DNA of 64,000 nt, from the NCBI RefSeq assembly GCF_029024105.1, contig NZ_CP118963.1, forward strand, positions 2,480,001 through 2,544,000, written 5' to 3'. The notes beneath the pieces were generated by a model that saw only the letters and a program-made list of their open reading frames with translations, was not told where the DNA came from and ran no database searches. This stretch comes from Acinetobacter lwoffii. Its GTDB lineage: Bacteria > Pseudomonadota > Gammaproteobacteria > Pseudomonadales > Moraxellaceae. Positions 8,098-16,541 of the stretch are shown here, piece by piece (positions within the stretch are counted from its first letter, which is position 1; every line of letters starts with the position of its first letter). Both the position numbers and the translations under genes were made by a program.

Positions 8098-9249
8098 CTA
8101 TTTCAGTTTTGGATCTAATGCATCACGGAGTGCATCGGTAAACATCGAGAAAGCAGTCACCAATACCGCCATGGCGATTGAGGCTGCCGCCAGTTGCCAC
8201 CATTTACCCAAAATCAGCTCGCTTTGCGCTTCATTTAGCATACTGCCCCATGACACTACCCCGATAGGCACACCGAAACCAAGAAAGCTCAAAATGACTT
8301 CAGACTTGATAAATGCCACCACCAAAATAGACATCTGTACTAGGGCAATATGGCTGACATTGGGAAAAATATGGACAAACATACGACGCATATTGCTCAC
8401 GCCAATCGCCTTGGCAGCCAGCACATATTCACGTGCCGTATGTTTCATGTATTCGGCACGAACCAAACGGAAGACCCCGGTCCAGCCAGTCAGACCTAAA
8501 ATCAGGATGATTGATAAAATACCTTTTTGTTGTAACACTGCGGCAATCGCCAAAACCAGCAACAGATAGGGAATCGAAGTAAAGATATTATAAAACCAGT
8601 TGAGAAGATCATCGACCCAGCCACCAAAGTAACCTGCTATTGCACCCAGTGCAGTTCCAATCAGTACAGCGACAAAGGCTGCAATCAGTCCAACCAGAAT
8701 CGAGGTTTCAGCCCCCTTGATGGTTTTCTGTAAAACATCCTGTCCCCATTTATCGGCGCCGAAGACCAGACTTTGCTTGAGTTCCCCACTTTCATCCATC
8801 AGCTGGCCGCCGAGCTCCTGATTAATGGCCTTCATGTCTTCTGCCAGCGGATCGACCACTCCATAATAATCGATGCCTGCACCAGCACCCTGCTCAGCAG
8901 CAATTTCAGCATTCAATTCAGCAATGACATCTTTTAAAGGATCAACTGGATTGACTGGTAGAGGTACAGATTCTGCGCCCTGCTCTGTATCAGATACAGC
9001 CGGAACTGGCGCTGCACTGATAAAACTCGGCGGTGCATAGCTGACCGCCACTTCTTTATTCCAGTCTTTGGCAATCAGGCCGCTCATTGACAGTACCAGC
9101 AGCAGCAGATAAAACAGCACCACATACAGGGAAAACATGGCAATCCGGTCACGTTTCAAACGGCGCATGGCCAGTTGCCATAATCCTGTTGAAGCCGATT
9201 CAGGTGCTGCTTCAGCCGCTTGTTCTTTTTTAAATATCGCACTCAGCAT
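8098..9249 (-). CDS. yejE: Peptide ABC transporter permease (YejE/OppC type)
   Basis: This is an inner-membrane permease of the DppC/OppC family. The first transmembrane segment is near residues 38-62. The core holds the typical permease loop EYVLAAKAIGVSN, which contacts the ATPase, and ends with DALRDALDPKLK. Between TM1 and the core lies an insertion of about 90 residues rich in Ala, Pro and Glu (roughly 70-160), longer than in E. coli YejE, giving 383 residues overall. It would face the periplasm. The gene is 7 bp downstream of the YejB-like gene, so the subunits are co-translated. Confidence 0.88.
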   Translation of the reverse strand: MLSAIFKKEQAAEAAPESASTGLWQLAMRRLKRDRIAMFSLYVVLFYLLLLVLSMSGLIAKDWNKEVAVSYAPPSFISAAPVPAVSDTEQGAESVPLPVNPVDPLKDVIAELNAEIAAEQGAGAGIDYYGVVDPLAEDMKAINQELGGQLMDESGELKQSLVFGADKWGQDVLQKTIKGAETSILVGLIAAFVAVLIGTALGAIAGYFGGWVDDLLNWFYNIFTSIPYLLLVLAIAAVLQQKGILSIILILGLTGWTGVFRLVRAEYMKHTAREYVLAAKAIGVSNMRRMFVHIFPNVSHIALVQMSILVVAFIKSEVILSFLGFGVPIGVVSWGSMLNEAQSELILGKWWQLAAASIAMAVLVTAFSMFTDALRDALDPKLK

Positions 9250-9256
9250 AATTCAC

Positions 9257-10195
9257 CTACTTCAACTGTACACGCGGATCGACCCATTTATAGATCAGAT
9301 CGGCAATCAGGTTGAATATCATGGTCGCAGCAGCGACATAGACCGTAATGGCTTTAATCACAGGAAAATCGGAACGTTCTACCGCAATAATAACTTCACG
9401 GCCAATTCCCGGAATACCAAAAAAACGTTCGATCAGGAAAGCACCGATCAGCAGTGCCGGAAGTCCTGCCATCACATCGGTAATAATCGGAATCGAGGCA
9501 TTGCGCAAGACATGCACGCCCATGATACGGTTTTCACCCAAGCCTTTGGCACGCGCAGTACGTACATAGTCCTGATTGACTTCATCCAGTACAAAACTAC
9601 GATACAGGCGTAGTGTTGGTGCAATACTGACCACCAACATAATCAGCACAGGTAACAAGGCATATTTGAAAAGGTTGTCAGCGAAATTATCACTCCAACC
9701 CTGTACCGGGAACCAGCTCAGTTCATAAGCCATGAAATACTGGAACACGATGATGTAAACCAGAATACTGATCGACATACCGATCGTACACAGCATCATG
9801 ATCATGCGATCTGTCAAAGAACCACGAACCGAAGCCACACCCAAAGCCAAAATGATAGAAATAATAGTTTGCAGAATGGTCAGTGGAATCAGAATGGTCA
9901 GTGAGGGCCCCAAACGGGTGGTGATAATCTGTGCCACCGATTCTCCGGTACTCCAGCTCACCCCATAATCAAAGGTTAAAATCTGCTTGATAAAGATCCA
10001 GAGTTGTACGTAATACGGTTGATCCACACCCAGTTGCTGACGGATGTTTTCAATCTGTTCCGCATTGGCCATTTTACCGGCCAGAATATAGGCAGGGTCT
10101 CCGCCTACCCAGTTAAACAGCAGGAAAATCAGCAAAATCACCCCGAGCATGGTCGGGATCATTTGCCAAAGCCGTCGAATAATATATGCCAGCAT
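9257..10195 (-). CDS. yejB: Peptide ABC transporter permease (YejB/OppB type)
   Basis: OppB/DppB-type permease with an N-terminal segment typical of the family (AYIIRRLWQMIPTMLGVILL), several further hydrophobic segments, and the cytoplasmic coupling motif DYVRTARAKGLGENR. The 312-residue length matches DppB/OppB more than the longer E. coli YejB. It pairs with the YejE-like permease to form the translocation pore. AAGGAAGG lies 8 bp before ATG 10195, and the gene follows the M3 peptidase by 12 bp. Confidence 0.88.
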   Translation of the reverse strand: MLAYIIRRLWQMIPTMLGVILLIFLLFNWVGGDPAYILAGKMANAEQIENIRQQLGVDQPYYVQLWIFIKQILTFDYGVSWSTGESVAQIITTRLGPSLTILIPLTILQTIISIILALGVASVRGSLTDRMIMMLCTIGMSISILVYIIVFQYFMAYELSWFPVQGWSDNFADNLFKYALLPVLIMLVVSIAPTLRLYRSFVLDEVNQDYVRTARAKGLGENRIMGVHVLRNASIPIITDVMAGLPALLIGAFLIERFFGIPGIGREVIIAVERSDFPVIKAITVYVAAATMIFNLIADLIYKWVDPRVQLK

Positions 10196-10207
10196 CGCTT
10201 GCCTTCC

Positions 10208-12214
10208 TTAATTTTTTCCAGAGATTTCATTAAAGAAAGCTTTGCTGTCCGGATCACGACCCAAGAAGTCTTTCACCATTTGCTCGCCATGCTTTTGACC
10301 ACCTTGAGCCAGGACCGTATTGCGATAATGCGCACCGACTTTCTTGTCCATCAGCTGATCGCCAAAGGAGGAAAGCATATCCAGGGCAATGACCTCAGAC
10401 CACATATAGCTGTAGTAACCTGCCTGATAGCCGCCCATCAGATGCCCGAACTGTCCCGGGAACTGCTGACCGTTAACATAACCCAAGGCAGTTTTACCTT
10501 CCATATCCTGCCAGAGTTTTAAAGGCTCAATGTTTTTTGCATCTTTACCATGCAAGGCCATATCATATTGGGCATATAAAGCCTGACGGGCATAATGCAG
10601 GCCTCGGCCGTAATTCTTCACATTCTTTAAGCGCTCGGTCATGGCAGCATCCACCCGAGGACATGCCGGCTCACAGTAATCTGCTACTTTTGACAAGGTT
10701 TCCAGACGGCGTGCCCACTCTTCATACATCTGTGATGGTGCTTCTACAAAGTCACGCTCTACCGAGGTACCAGACTGTTCTGTATAGCGGGTCTTCGAAA
10801 GAATCCCGTGCAAGGCATGACCCATTTCATGCACAAAGGTTTCCAGTTCATTGCTGTTCAAGCCCTTACGGTTAAAATTGGTCACCAGTACCGATACCGG
10901 ACGACGCTGATTCAGGGTACTGCCGCCATAAGCTCCCCAGACAGCTGCATGCCCATATTTGCCTTCACGCGGGTATTTATCAACATATAATCCGCCCAGG
11001 AATTCGCCCGTAGCCTTGTCATGTACCGCATAATATTCCACTTCATCATGCCAGGCCTTGACTTTCACCGGCTTGAACTCAATGCCATAGAGTTCCGAAG
11101 AAATAGCGAATAACCATTTTTGCGATGCTTCTGTCGGGAAATAATCCCGCAATTTTTCCTGGTCTACCTTGTATTTGGCCTGACGCAGTTTTTCACTCCA
11201 GTAACCCTGATTCCAGCGTGTAATTTCTGCTTTCTCTAGTGGAACTTTTAAAGTTTCAGCCTTGAACTGGCGTAATTGTTCTACATCCTGCTTTTCTAGA
11301 GGTGCAACTTTGGCATAAACCTCATCCAGAAAACCGTTCACTGCTTCCGGAGTTTTGGCCATGCGGAATTCAAGCGCAGAATGGGCATAGCTTTCCTTGT
11401 CAAAAAGTTGTGCCATTTCATAACGCAGATCAATGGCCTTTTTCATGAATTGCAGGTTTTGTTCAGTCCCGCGACGCGTGTAAGCGGTCTGGTAACGTTT
11501 GCGTGCTTCATCACTTTCTGCCAGCTCCATAAAAGGCTGATATTCCGGATAATCAAAGCCAAGCAGATAATTGCCCTTTTCATTTTTCTTTAAATTTGCG
11601 ATGTAACTTTCTGGCAGGCCTTTCATTTCAGCTGGAGTAAATTCAACTTTTTCAGGGTTATCCCGCACATTTTTGGAAAAATCCTGTCCCAGTTTGGTAC
11701 TTTCTTCAATAATTTCTTTCAGTCGTTTCTGTTTTTCTGCACTGAGTTGTACCCCGGTGTTCTCAAACTGCTCCAGAATATCTTCTAAAAATTTCTGATC
11801 AATCGGATCGCTGGCTTTCAGTTTTTTGAACTGTCCATACAGTTTCGGATTCTGATACAGGGTGGTCTGGTATTTGCTGATTTTAAGTTCACAGTCATCG
11901 GCTGCCTGACGCAATGCAGGATCCGGATCGACATTACTATATAGTCCCACTGCTGCACCGAAATCACGGGCTTTGGCATGCAATTCATCCCATTCAGCCA
12001 GATAAGGCCCTGCCTTGGCTTTATTTTTAATTTTCTTATTTTCAAATATCTGGATATCTTTTTGCATCGAGGCCAGACTGGCATCACATAAAGACGGAAT
12101 TTCTGCAGCCTTGAATAATGGCAGCAGCTGTACTTGGGTATCTGCCGCTACACCTTGATATCCCCCCATCATCATTAAACATAAGGTACTTAATTTTAAA
12201 GATTTTGATTTCAT
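10208..12214 (-). CDS. Exported M3-family oligopeptidase (Dcp-like)
   Basis: This zinc metallopeptidase has the M3 (thimet/Dcp) active-site motif HEMGH at residues 462-466 and ends near 668 residues. The N-terminus is a signal peptide (Lys-rich start, hydrophobic stretch, cleavage near GVAA-DTQ), so it is predicted to act in the periplasm. E. coli Dcp is cytoplasmic. The gene sits between the binding proteins and permeases of a peptide importer, so a plausible job is trimming imported peptides before uptake (inference). ATG 12214 has TCTGGAG six bases upstream; the ATG at 12220 abuts that RBS and is rejected. Confidence 0.88.
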   Translation of the reverse strand: MKSKSLKLSTLCLMMMGGYQGVAADTQVQLLPLFKAAEIPSLCDASLASMQKDIQIFENKKIKNKAKAGPYLAEWDELHAKARDFGAAVGLYSNVDPDPALRQAADDCELKISKYQTTLYQNPKLYGQFKKLKASDPIDQKFLEDILEQFENTGVQLSAEKQKRLKEIIEESTKLGQDFSKNVRDNPEKVEFTPAEMKGLPESYIANLKKNEKGNYLLGFDYPEYQPFMELAESDEARKRYQTAYTRRGTEQNLQFMKKAIDLRYEMAQLFDKESYAHSALEFRMAKTPEAVNGFLDEVYAKVAPLEKQDVEQLRQFKAETLKVPLEKAEITRWNQGYWSEKLRQAKYKVDQEKLRDYFPTEASQKWLFAISSELYGIEFKPVKVKAWHDEVEYYAVHDKATGEFLGGLYVDKYPREGKYGHAAVWGAYGGSTLNQRRPVSVLVTNFNRKGLNSNELETFVHEMGHALHGILSKTRYTEQSGTSVERDFVEAPSQMYEEWARRLETLSKVADYCEPACPRVDAAMTERLKNVKNYGRGLHYARQALYAQYDMALHGKDAKNIEPLKLWQDMEGKTALGYVNGQQFPGQFGHLMGGYQAGYYSYMWSEVIALDMLSSFGDQLMDKKVGAHYRNTVLAQGGQKHGEQMVKDFLGRDPDSKAFFNEISGKN

Positions 12215-12234
12215 ATTCATCTCCAGATTTTTTC

Positions 12235-14037
12235 TTACTTTTTCGTATTAATATCGATATACATCCATTCTGAAGACAGAATCGGATGGGACTTATGTCC
12301 AATAATTTGGGGTTGGGTCAAAGCGTTACGGTAGGTGCTATAGAGCATCAAGGTCGGCATGTTGACTTCCAGAATCCGGGTCATTTTGCGGTAGAGCAGA
12401 TCACGCTCCGGTCCAGGCGGCATGCTCTGGGTTTGTTCGTATAGACGGTCGAATTCAGGATGCTTGAAACAGGCATTGTTGGTGACATTGATATTCTTGC
12501 CATAGAACAACTGCATAAAGTTGTCAGCATCCGGATAATCGGCAATCCATGCAGAACTCTTAAACATGGTTTTACATTGCTTTTCCAGCTTGATGCCTTC
12601 AGCGAATGGCATGGCCTTACTGGTCAGCTGAATATGGATACTGTCCAGGGTCTTTTTCCAGAATTCACCCTGCTGCTGGCCCCGACTGGTATTCCCAGTA
12701 ATCAGTTCAATCACCAGAGGTTTACCTTCAGGCGTCTTTCGCCAGCCATCTGCACCGATCTTGTAGTTATAGCGGTCGAGCAACATGTTGGCTGCTTTGA
12801 CTGAATAGGGAATACTGCTTTTATAGGACGGTGAATAACCTGCTACTCCTGGGGGAATAGGCATGTGCAGTTTTGCTCCATCTCCCTTAAGTAATACATT
12901 GATCATGTTTTCTACAGAAAATGCCATCGCCATGGCACGACGTAAGGCAATTTTTTCTGGCGCGAAACCACCCACGACCGGGTTTTGCATATTCCAGTAA
13001 TGGTAACTAATGGAGGGCTCTAAAATACGTGACAGCTTCACCCCCTGCTGTGCCAGCTCAGGCTTTAATTTATCGCCATCAAGGGCCTGTACGACGATAT
13101 CGCCCTCAATTTCGAGCAGGTCCAGTTCATTTTTCTTAAATGCCAGCATCCGGGATTGCGCTTCTTCAATAACACGCACATCAATAGTGCCGATTTGAGG
13201 CATTTTTTTGCCCTGCATGGCTTTTACAATGGCCTGATCTTCTGCACCACTGGCTTTAAAGTCCCAGACAAAACCACGATAAGCTGGATTTGGTTTTAAG
13301 ATAATCCGTGAGCCTGGTGTCCAGCGGCTGAGCACATAAGGACCAGTTCCCACTGGCCTATTCATGACCCAACCCGCCTTGTCTTTATATTTTTCAATCA
13401 CTTCACGAGCTACTGCAGCGGCCGGCCCATGTGCCAGCAACATCGGAAAGTTCTGATCCGGATTATTCAGCTTTAATACCAAGGTATAGCGGTCTGGGGT
13501 CTGAATACCTTCAAACGGATTTTCATAGGCTTTGCCATTCTTTTTGGTTAGGGCCATCCATGCGTCCAGCCCTTTAATTCGGCCATCCAGCAACCAGCTG
13601 TTCGGTGAATGCAGCTTTGGGTCCAGTAGACGTTTCAAGCTATAAGCATAGTCATACGAAGTCAGTTCACGTTTTTTACCGCCAAAGACCGGATCATCGG
13701 CAAAATAAATACCCTTTTTGATTTTGATGGTATAAGTCAGGCCATCCGCACTCACTTGAGGCAGACTGACCGCAGTCAATGGCACTAATTTTGCTGGCGA
13801 GGCCAGATAATCATAGGTAAATAAGGTTTCAAAAATCGCGGCATTAATTTTGGCTGAATAACGGTCCTGGATATAACCCGGATCAAAACCGGTTTCAGCT
13901 GCCAGAAATACTGTTTTTAAAACCTTATTCGGGTTGGCAGGATTGCTAGCCCATGTGGACGCGCCCCCTGCCATCATCAAACCAGCCATTAGCACCCCAC
14001 TGGCCAGTTTTTTTAAAGTATTTTTATTCACATTCAT
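12235..14037 (-). CDS. Periplasmic peptide-binding protein (SBP family 5), copy 1
   Basis: Family-5 extracellular solute-binding protein (OppA/DppA/YejA fold), about 600 residues, with a signal peptide (MNVNKNTLKKLASGVLMAGL, cleavage after STWA). It shares the framework of the upstream copy, for example the EPSISYHYWNMQNPVVGG region and IADYPDADNFMQLFYG. I start at ATG 14037 because that gives a normal signal peptide; the frame extends to a TTG at 14079 that overlaps the preceding gene. The 2 copies in tandem suggest different peptide specificities feeding one permease. No lipobox is visible, so it is soluble rather than a lipoprotein. Confidence 0.88.
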   Translation of the reverse strand: MNVNKNTLKKLASGVLMAGLMMAGGASTWASNPANPNKVLKTVFLAAETGFDPGYIQDRYSAKINAAIFETLFTYDYLASPAKLVPLTAVSLPQVSADGLTYTIKIKKGIYFADDPVFGGKKRELTSYDYAYSLKRLLDPKLHSPNSWLLDGRIKGLDAWMALTKKNGKAYENPFEGIQTPDRYTLVLKLNNPDQNFPMLLAHGPAAAVAREVIEKYKDKAGWVMNRPVGTGPYVLSRWTPGSRIILKPNPAYRGFVWDFKASGAEDQAIVKAMQGKKMPQIGTIDVRVIEEAQSRMLAFKKNELDLLEIEGDIVVQALDGDKLKPELAQQGVKLSRILEPSISYHYWNMQNPVVGGFAPEKIALRRAMAMAFSVENMINVLLKGDGAKLHMPIPPGVAGYSPSYKSSIPYSVKAANMLLDRYNYKIGADGWRKTPEGKPLVIELITGNTSRGQQQGEFWKKTLDSIHIQLTSKAMPFAEGIKLEKQCKTMFKSSAWIADYPDADNFMQLFYGKNINVTNNACFKHPEFDRLYEQTQSMPPGPERDLLYRKMTRILEVNMPTLMLYSTYRNALTQPQIIGHKSHPILSSEWMYIDINTKK

Positions 14038-14059
14038 ACTGGTTCTTAATCTTCTCAAG

Positions 14060-15838
14060 TTATTTTTTAACAGGTTCAATATCCATATATTGCCAAACTG
14101 CTCTGGTCACCGGATGGGCCTTAAAACCCTGTACATGCGGATGAATCAACCAGTTACGTATACGAGTATTGTGCAGAATCCATGGATTATCGGCCTCCAT
14201 CTGACGGTTCATCTGCTCATAATATGGCGCCCGCTGCTGCGGCGGCAGTTTCATCGCGGTCTGGTACAGTGCATCATAAGTTTTGGAGGTATAGCAACTC
14301 AGGTTGCCTTGCTGCGCATTTGGCCCATACAGTAACTGGGCAAAGTTTTCCCCTTCCGGATAGTCCGCAATCCAGGCTCCACCCCACATCATATGCTTGC
14401 ATTGGGTGGCTTCTTTTAAATTGTCAGCAAAATTACTGACCTTGAACTCAATTCGCACCCCGATCGCATCCAGATTTTTTTTCCATAATTCTGCAGAAAT
14501 CACCGAAGAGCTTGAGCTGGTTGAATTCATTTTTAGTATCAGAGGCTTGCCATCAGGCAAGCTACGGTAACCATTAGCGCCTTTCTTATAACCAAAGCGG
14601 TCAAGCAGTTTATTGGCCAGTAATGGGTTATAAGCAATACTGCTTTTATACGTCGGGTCATGTCCACCTACTCCCTCTGGCAAAATCATTTCAGCTTTAT
14701 CGGCATGACCTTTGTACAGCTGCTGGATAGCTTCTTTCTGGTTATAGGACAAGGCAAGAGCACGACGTAAGGCAATTTTTTCCAGTGAATTTCCACCAAT
14801 TAACGGATCACGCATATTCATGATGGTATAGGTAATTTCCGGTTCTTTATTCGGATAATGCAGGATGCCTTTTTTCTTGTATTCACTTTTCAGCTGCTTA
14901 TTTTCCAGTGCCTGTTCGGCACCGCTCGCAGTGAGTTTGTCATAGTCCAGTTGTCCAGACTTTAAAGCCAGCCAGCGAGACTGTTCCTCTTCAATAATAC
15001 TGATTTTGACCTTGCCAATTTGCGGCATCTGCTTGCCTTGCATGGCTTTGACAATACGTTGATCCCATTCGGAACCATCGCCCTTAAAGTTCCAGACAAA
15101 ACCGCGATAATTCGGGTTGGCAGTCAGTTCAATACGGCTACGCGGCACATATTTGTGTAACTGATACGCCCCTGTTCCAACCGGATGCTGACCTGCCCGA
15201 TGACCATAATGTTCGATCGCTTCCCGTGCGGTACCACTAAAAGCAACATAGGCCAGAATGTAAGGAAAATTCAGGTCTGAACGGGTCAAGGTAATTTGTA
15301 AGGTATATTTATCTAGAGCTTTTAAACCGGCAATCGGAGCATCATAGTTAAATTTACCCGTTTTTTTAGCCTGCTGGATGACCTGATCTGCGCCAAGAAT
15401 TTTGCCTTCAATAAAGGAAAAAGAAGGTGAATGATTTTTTGGATCCATCACCCTTTGCATGGAATAAATATAATCCCGGGCGACCAGTTCACGCTTCTTG
15501 CCCTGAAAGGCCGGATCCGGACTGAAATAAATTCCTGGCTTGATTTTAAAAGTATAAACTTTGCCATCCTGTTCAACCACGGGTAAAGACTCGGCGGTAT
15601 TTGGGGCCAAAATTGCAGGCCGGGCCAGATAGTCATAACGCAACAAAGGCTCAAAAATAGCTTCAGCAACGCTACCACTATAAAAATTATAGGTTTTGAC
15701 CATATCAAAACCATCATCAGGTGCTTCGAAAGCCAAGTTTAAAACTTTATCCGGATGTGCAGATGATTTTGCCCAGGAGGCTTGCCCCGTAGTCATGGCC
15801 AAGGCCAAAATTGTCATACTGAAAAATGCTGATTTCAA
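14060..15838 (-). CDS. Periplasmic peptide-binding protein (SBP family 5), copy 2
   Basis: First gene of the peptide ABC operon and paralogue of the next gene. Matching stretches are EPEITYTIMNMRDPLIGG and WIADYPEGENFAQLLYG. I favour the TTG at 15838: it is preceded by ATAGGT at good spacing and yields a textbook signal peptide (MKSAFFSMTILALAMTTGQA, cleavage after SWA). The frame continues to a TTG at 15925, which lacks an RBS and adds 29 unlikely residues. A sigma-54-like promoter motif lies at 15954-15970 on this strand. The family binds oligopeptides and related cations; the exact ligand cannot be read from the sequence. Confidence 0.87.
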   Translation of the reverse strand: MKSAFFSMTILALAMTTGQASWAKSSAHPDKVLNLAFEAPDDGFDMVKTYNFYSGSVAEAIFEPLLRYDYLARPAILAPNTAESLPVVEQDGKVYTFKIKPGIYFSPDPAFQGKKRELVARDYIYSMQRVMDPKNHSPSFSFIEGKILGADQVIQQAKKTGKFNYDAPIAGLKALDKYTLQITLTRSDLNFPYILAYVAFSGTAREAIEHYGHRAGQHPVGTGAYQLHKYVPRSRIELTANPNYRGFVWNFKGDGSEWDQRIVKAMQGKQMPQIGKVKISIIEEEQSRWLALKSGQLDYDKLTASGAEQALENKQLKSEYKKKGILHYPNKEPEITYTIMNMRDPLIGGNSLEKIALRRALALSYNQKEAIQQLYKGHADKAEMILPEGVGGHDPTYKSSIAYNPLLANKLLDRFGYKKGANGYRSLPDGKPLILKMNSTSSSSSVISAELWKKNLDAIGVRIEFKVSNFADNLKEATQCKHMMWGGAWIADYPEGENFAQLLYGPNAQQGNLSCYTSKTYDALYQTAMKLPPQQRAPYYEQMNRQMEADNPWILHNTRIRNWLIHPHVQGFKAHPVTRAVWQYMDIEPVKK

Positions 15839-15953
15839 ATTTGTACCTATTCTTGATCTTGAAGTTTTATTGCTATAGGAAGTCTTTAACACATCATCCC
15901 ATATTTGCTTCAATGGATGGGTCAAAGCTGGACAGATGGAATAAACTGAACAA

Positions 15954-15970
15954 AGCGAATTTCATGCCAT
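15954..15970 (-). promoter_or_regulatory. Possible sigma-54 promoter for the peptide ABC operon
   Basis: On the minus strand the sequence is TGGCATGAAATTCGCT. The -24 GG (15968-15967) and -12 GC (15956-15955) are separated by exactly 10 bases, as sigma-54 requires. The -24 block TGGCAT is good; the -12 block is TCGC where TTGC is usual. Transcription would start near 15943, about 105 bases ahead of the preferred start codon. The match alone is moderate, but the divergent operon has a better one. Confidence 0.5.
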
Positions 15971-16153
15971 CCTCAAAAAATAACGTTTTTTTCCTGTTAT
16001 TAACTCAAAAAAGCTTATTTTTATTAATCATTTAAAACATTATCAATAACATAATATTTTCCATGAATCATTAATTAAATTTTTATCCTCAAAATTCTTA
16101 CTGAAGTTCATTTCGCACAAAAATAACTCAACCCTGTTTCATCTTATTGCACT

Positions 16154-16177
16154 ATTGTATACCTTTAGGTAAACAAT
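16154..16177. promoter_or_regulatory. Inverted repeat, candidate activator site
   Basis: The arms are ATTGTATACCT and AGGTAAACAAT around TT. The reverse complement of the right arm is ATTGTTTACCT, so 10 of 11 positions match. It lies about 300 bp upstream of the plus-strand sigma-54 motif and 190 bp from the minus-strand one, distances typical for enhancer-binding proteins. The binding protein is unknown. Confidence 0.5.
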
Positions 16178-16185
16178 AAATAAAC

Positions 16186-16197
16186 ACAAGTACTTGT
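16186..16197. promoter_or_regulatory. Perfect 12-bp palindrome ACAAGTACTTGT
   Basis: A perfect palindrome 26 bp centre-to-centre from the inverted repeat at 16154-16177, in the same divergent control region. It could be part of the same operator cluster. In AT-rich DNA a 12-bp palindrome can also arise by chance. Confidence 0.35.
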
Positions 16198-16477
16198 ATT
16201 ATAAATAATTTATTTTAAAAAAATATTATATATTTTATGTAAAAATTATGCACCATGATTAAACTTTATTCAATTTCTCTTTCAGTTTTAGATTCCTTTC
16301 TTATTCATTAAATATTTATTTTTTACTTTCTCATGGTTTCCTATAGAGACTTTCTTCAGATTTTAAACCCTACTCTCTTAATATTTCTTCATCAGAATTT
16401 AGTAAATCTCTAAAAAAACCAAATTAAATATAATTCTTTCAATCACTTAATGTTTTTTAAAGTTAATAATTTATAAG

Positions 16478-16494
16478 TTGGCATTCGCTTTGCT
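16478..16494 (+). promoter_or_regulatory. Sigma-54 (RpoN) promoter of the TonB-receptor operon
   Basis: The sequence TTGGCATTCGCTTTGCT matches the sigma-54 consensus (TTGGCAC-N5-TTGCA/T). GG at 16480-16481 and GC at 16492-16493 are separated by 10 bases. Transcription should start near 16505, leaving a leader of about 37 nt to ATG 16542. No comparable sigma-70 hexamer pair is evident nearby. Confidence 0.7.
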
Positions 16495-16541
16495 TAAGTC
16501 CTCCCAGCACTACTTCACATAACAAAAGGGTGAAAATTACG

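Larger units (their letters stand above)
15971..16477. other. AT-rich divergent regulatory region
   Basis: About 500 bp without an ORF lie between the two opposing sigma-54-like promoters. The DNA is very AT-rich. It contains two inverted repeats, at 16154-16177 and 16186-16197, in the position expected for an enhancer-type activator serving both directions. No RNA gene is visible. Confidence 0.6.
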
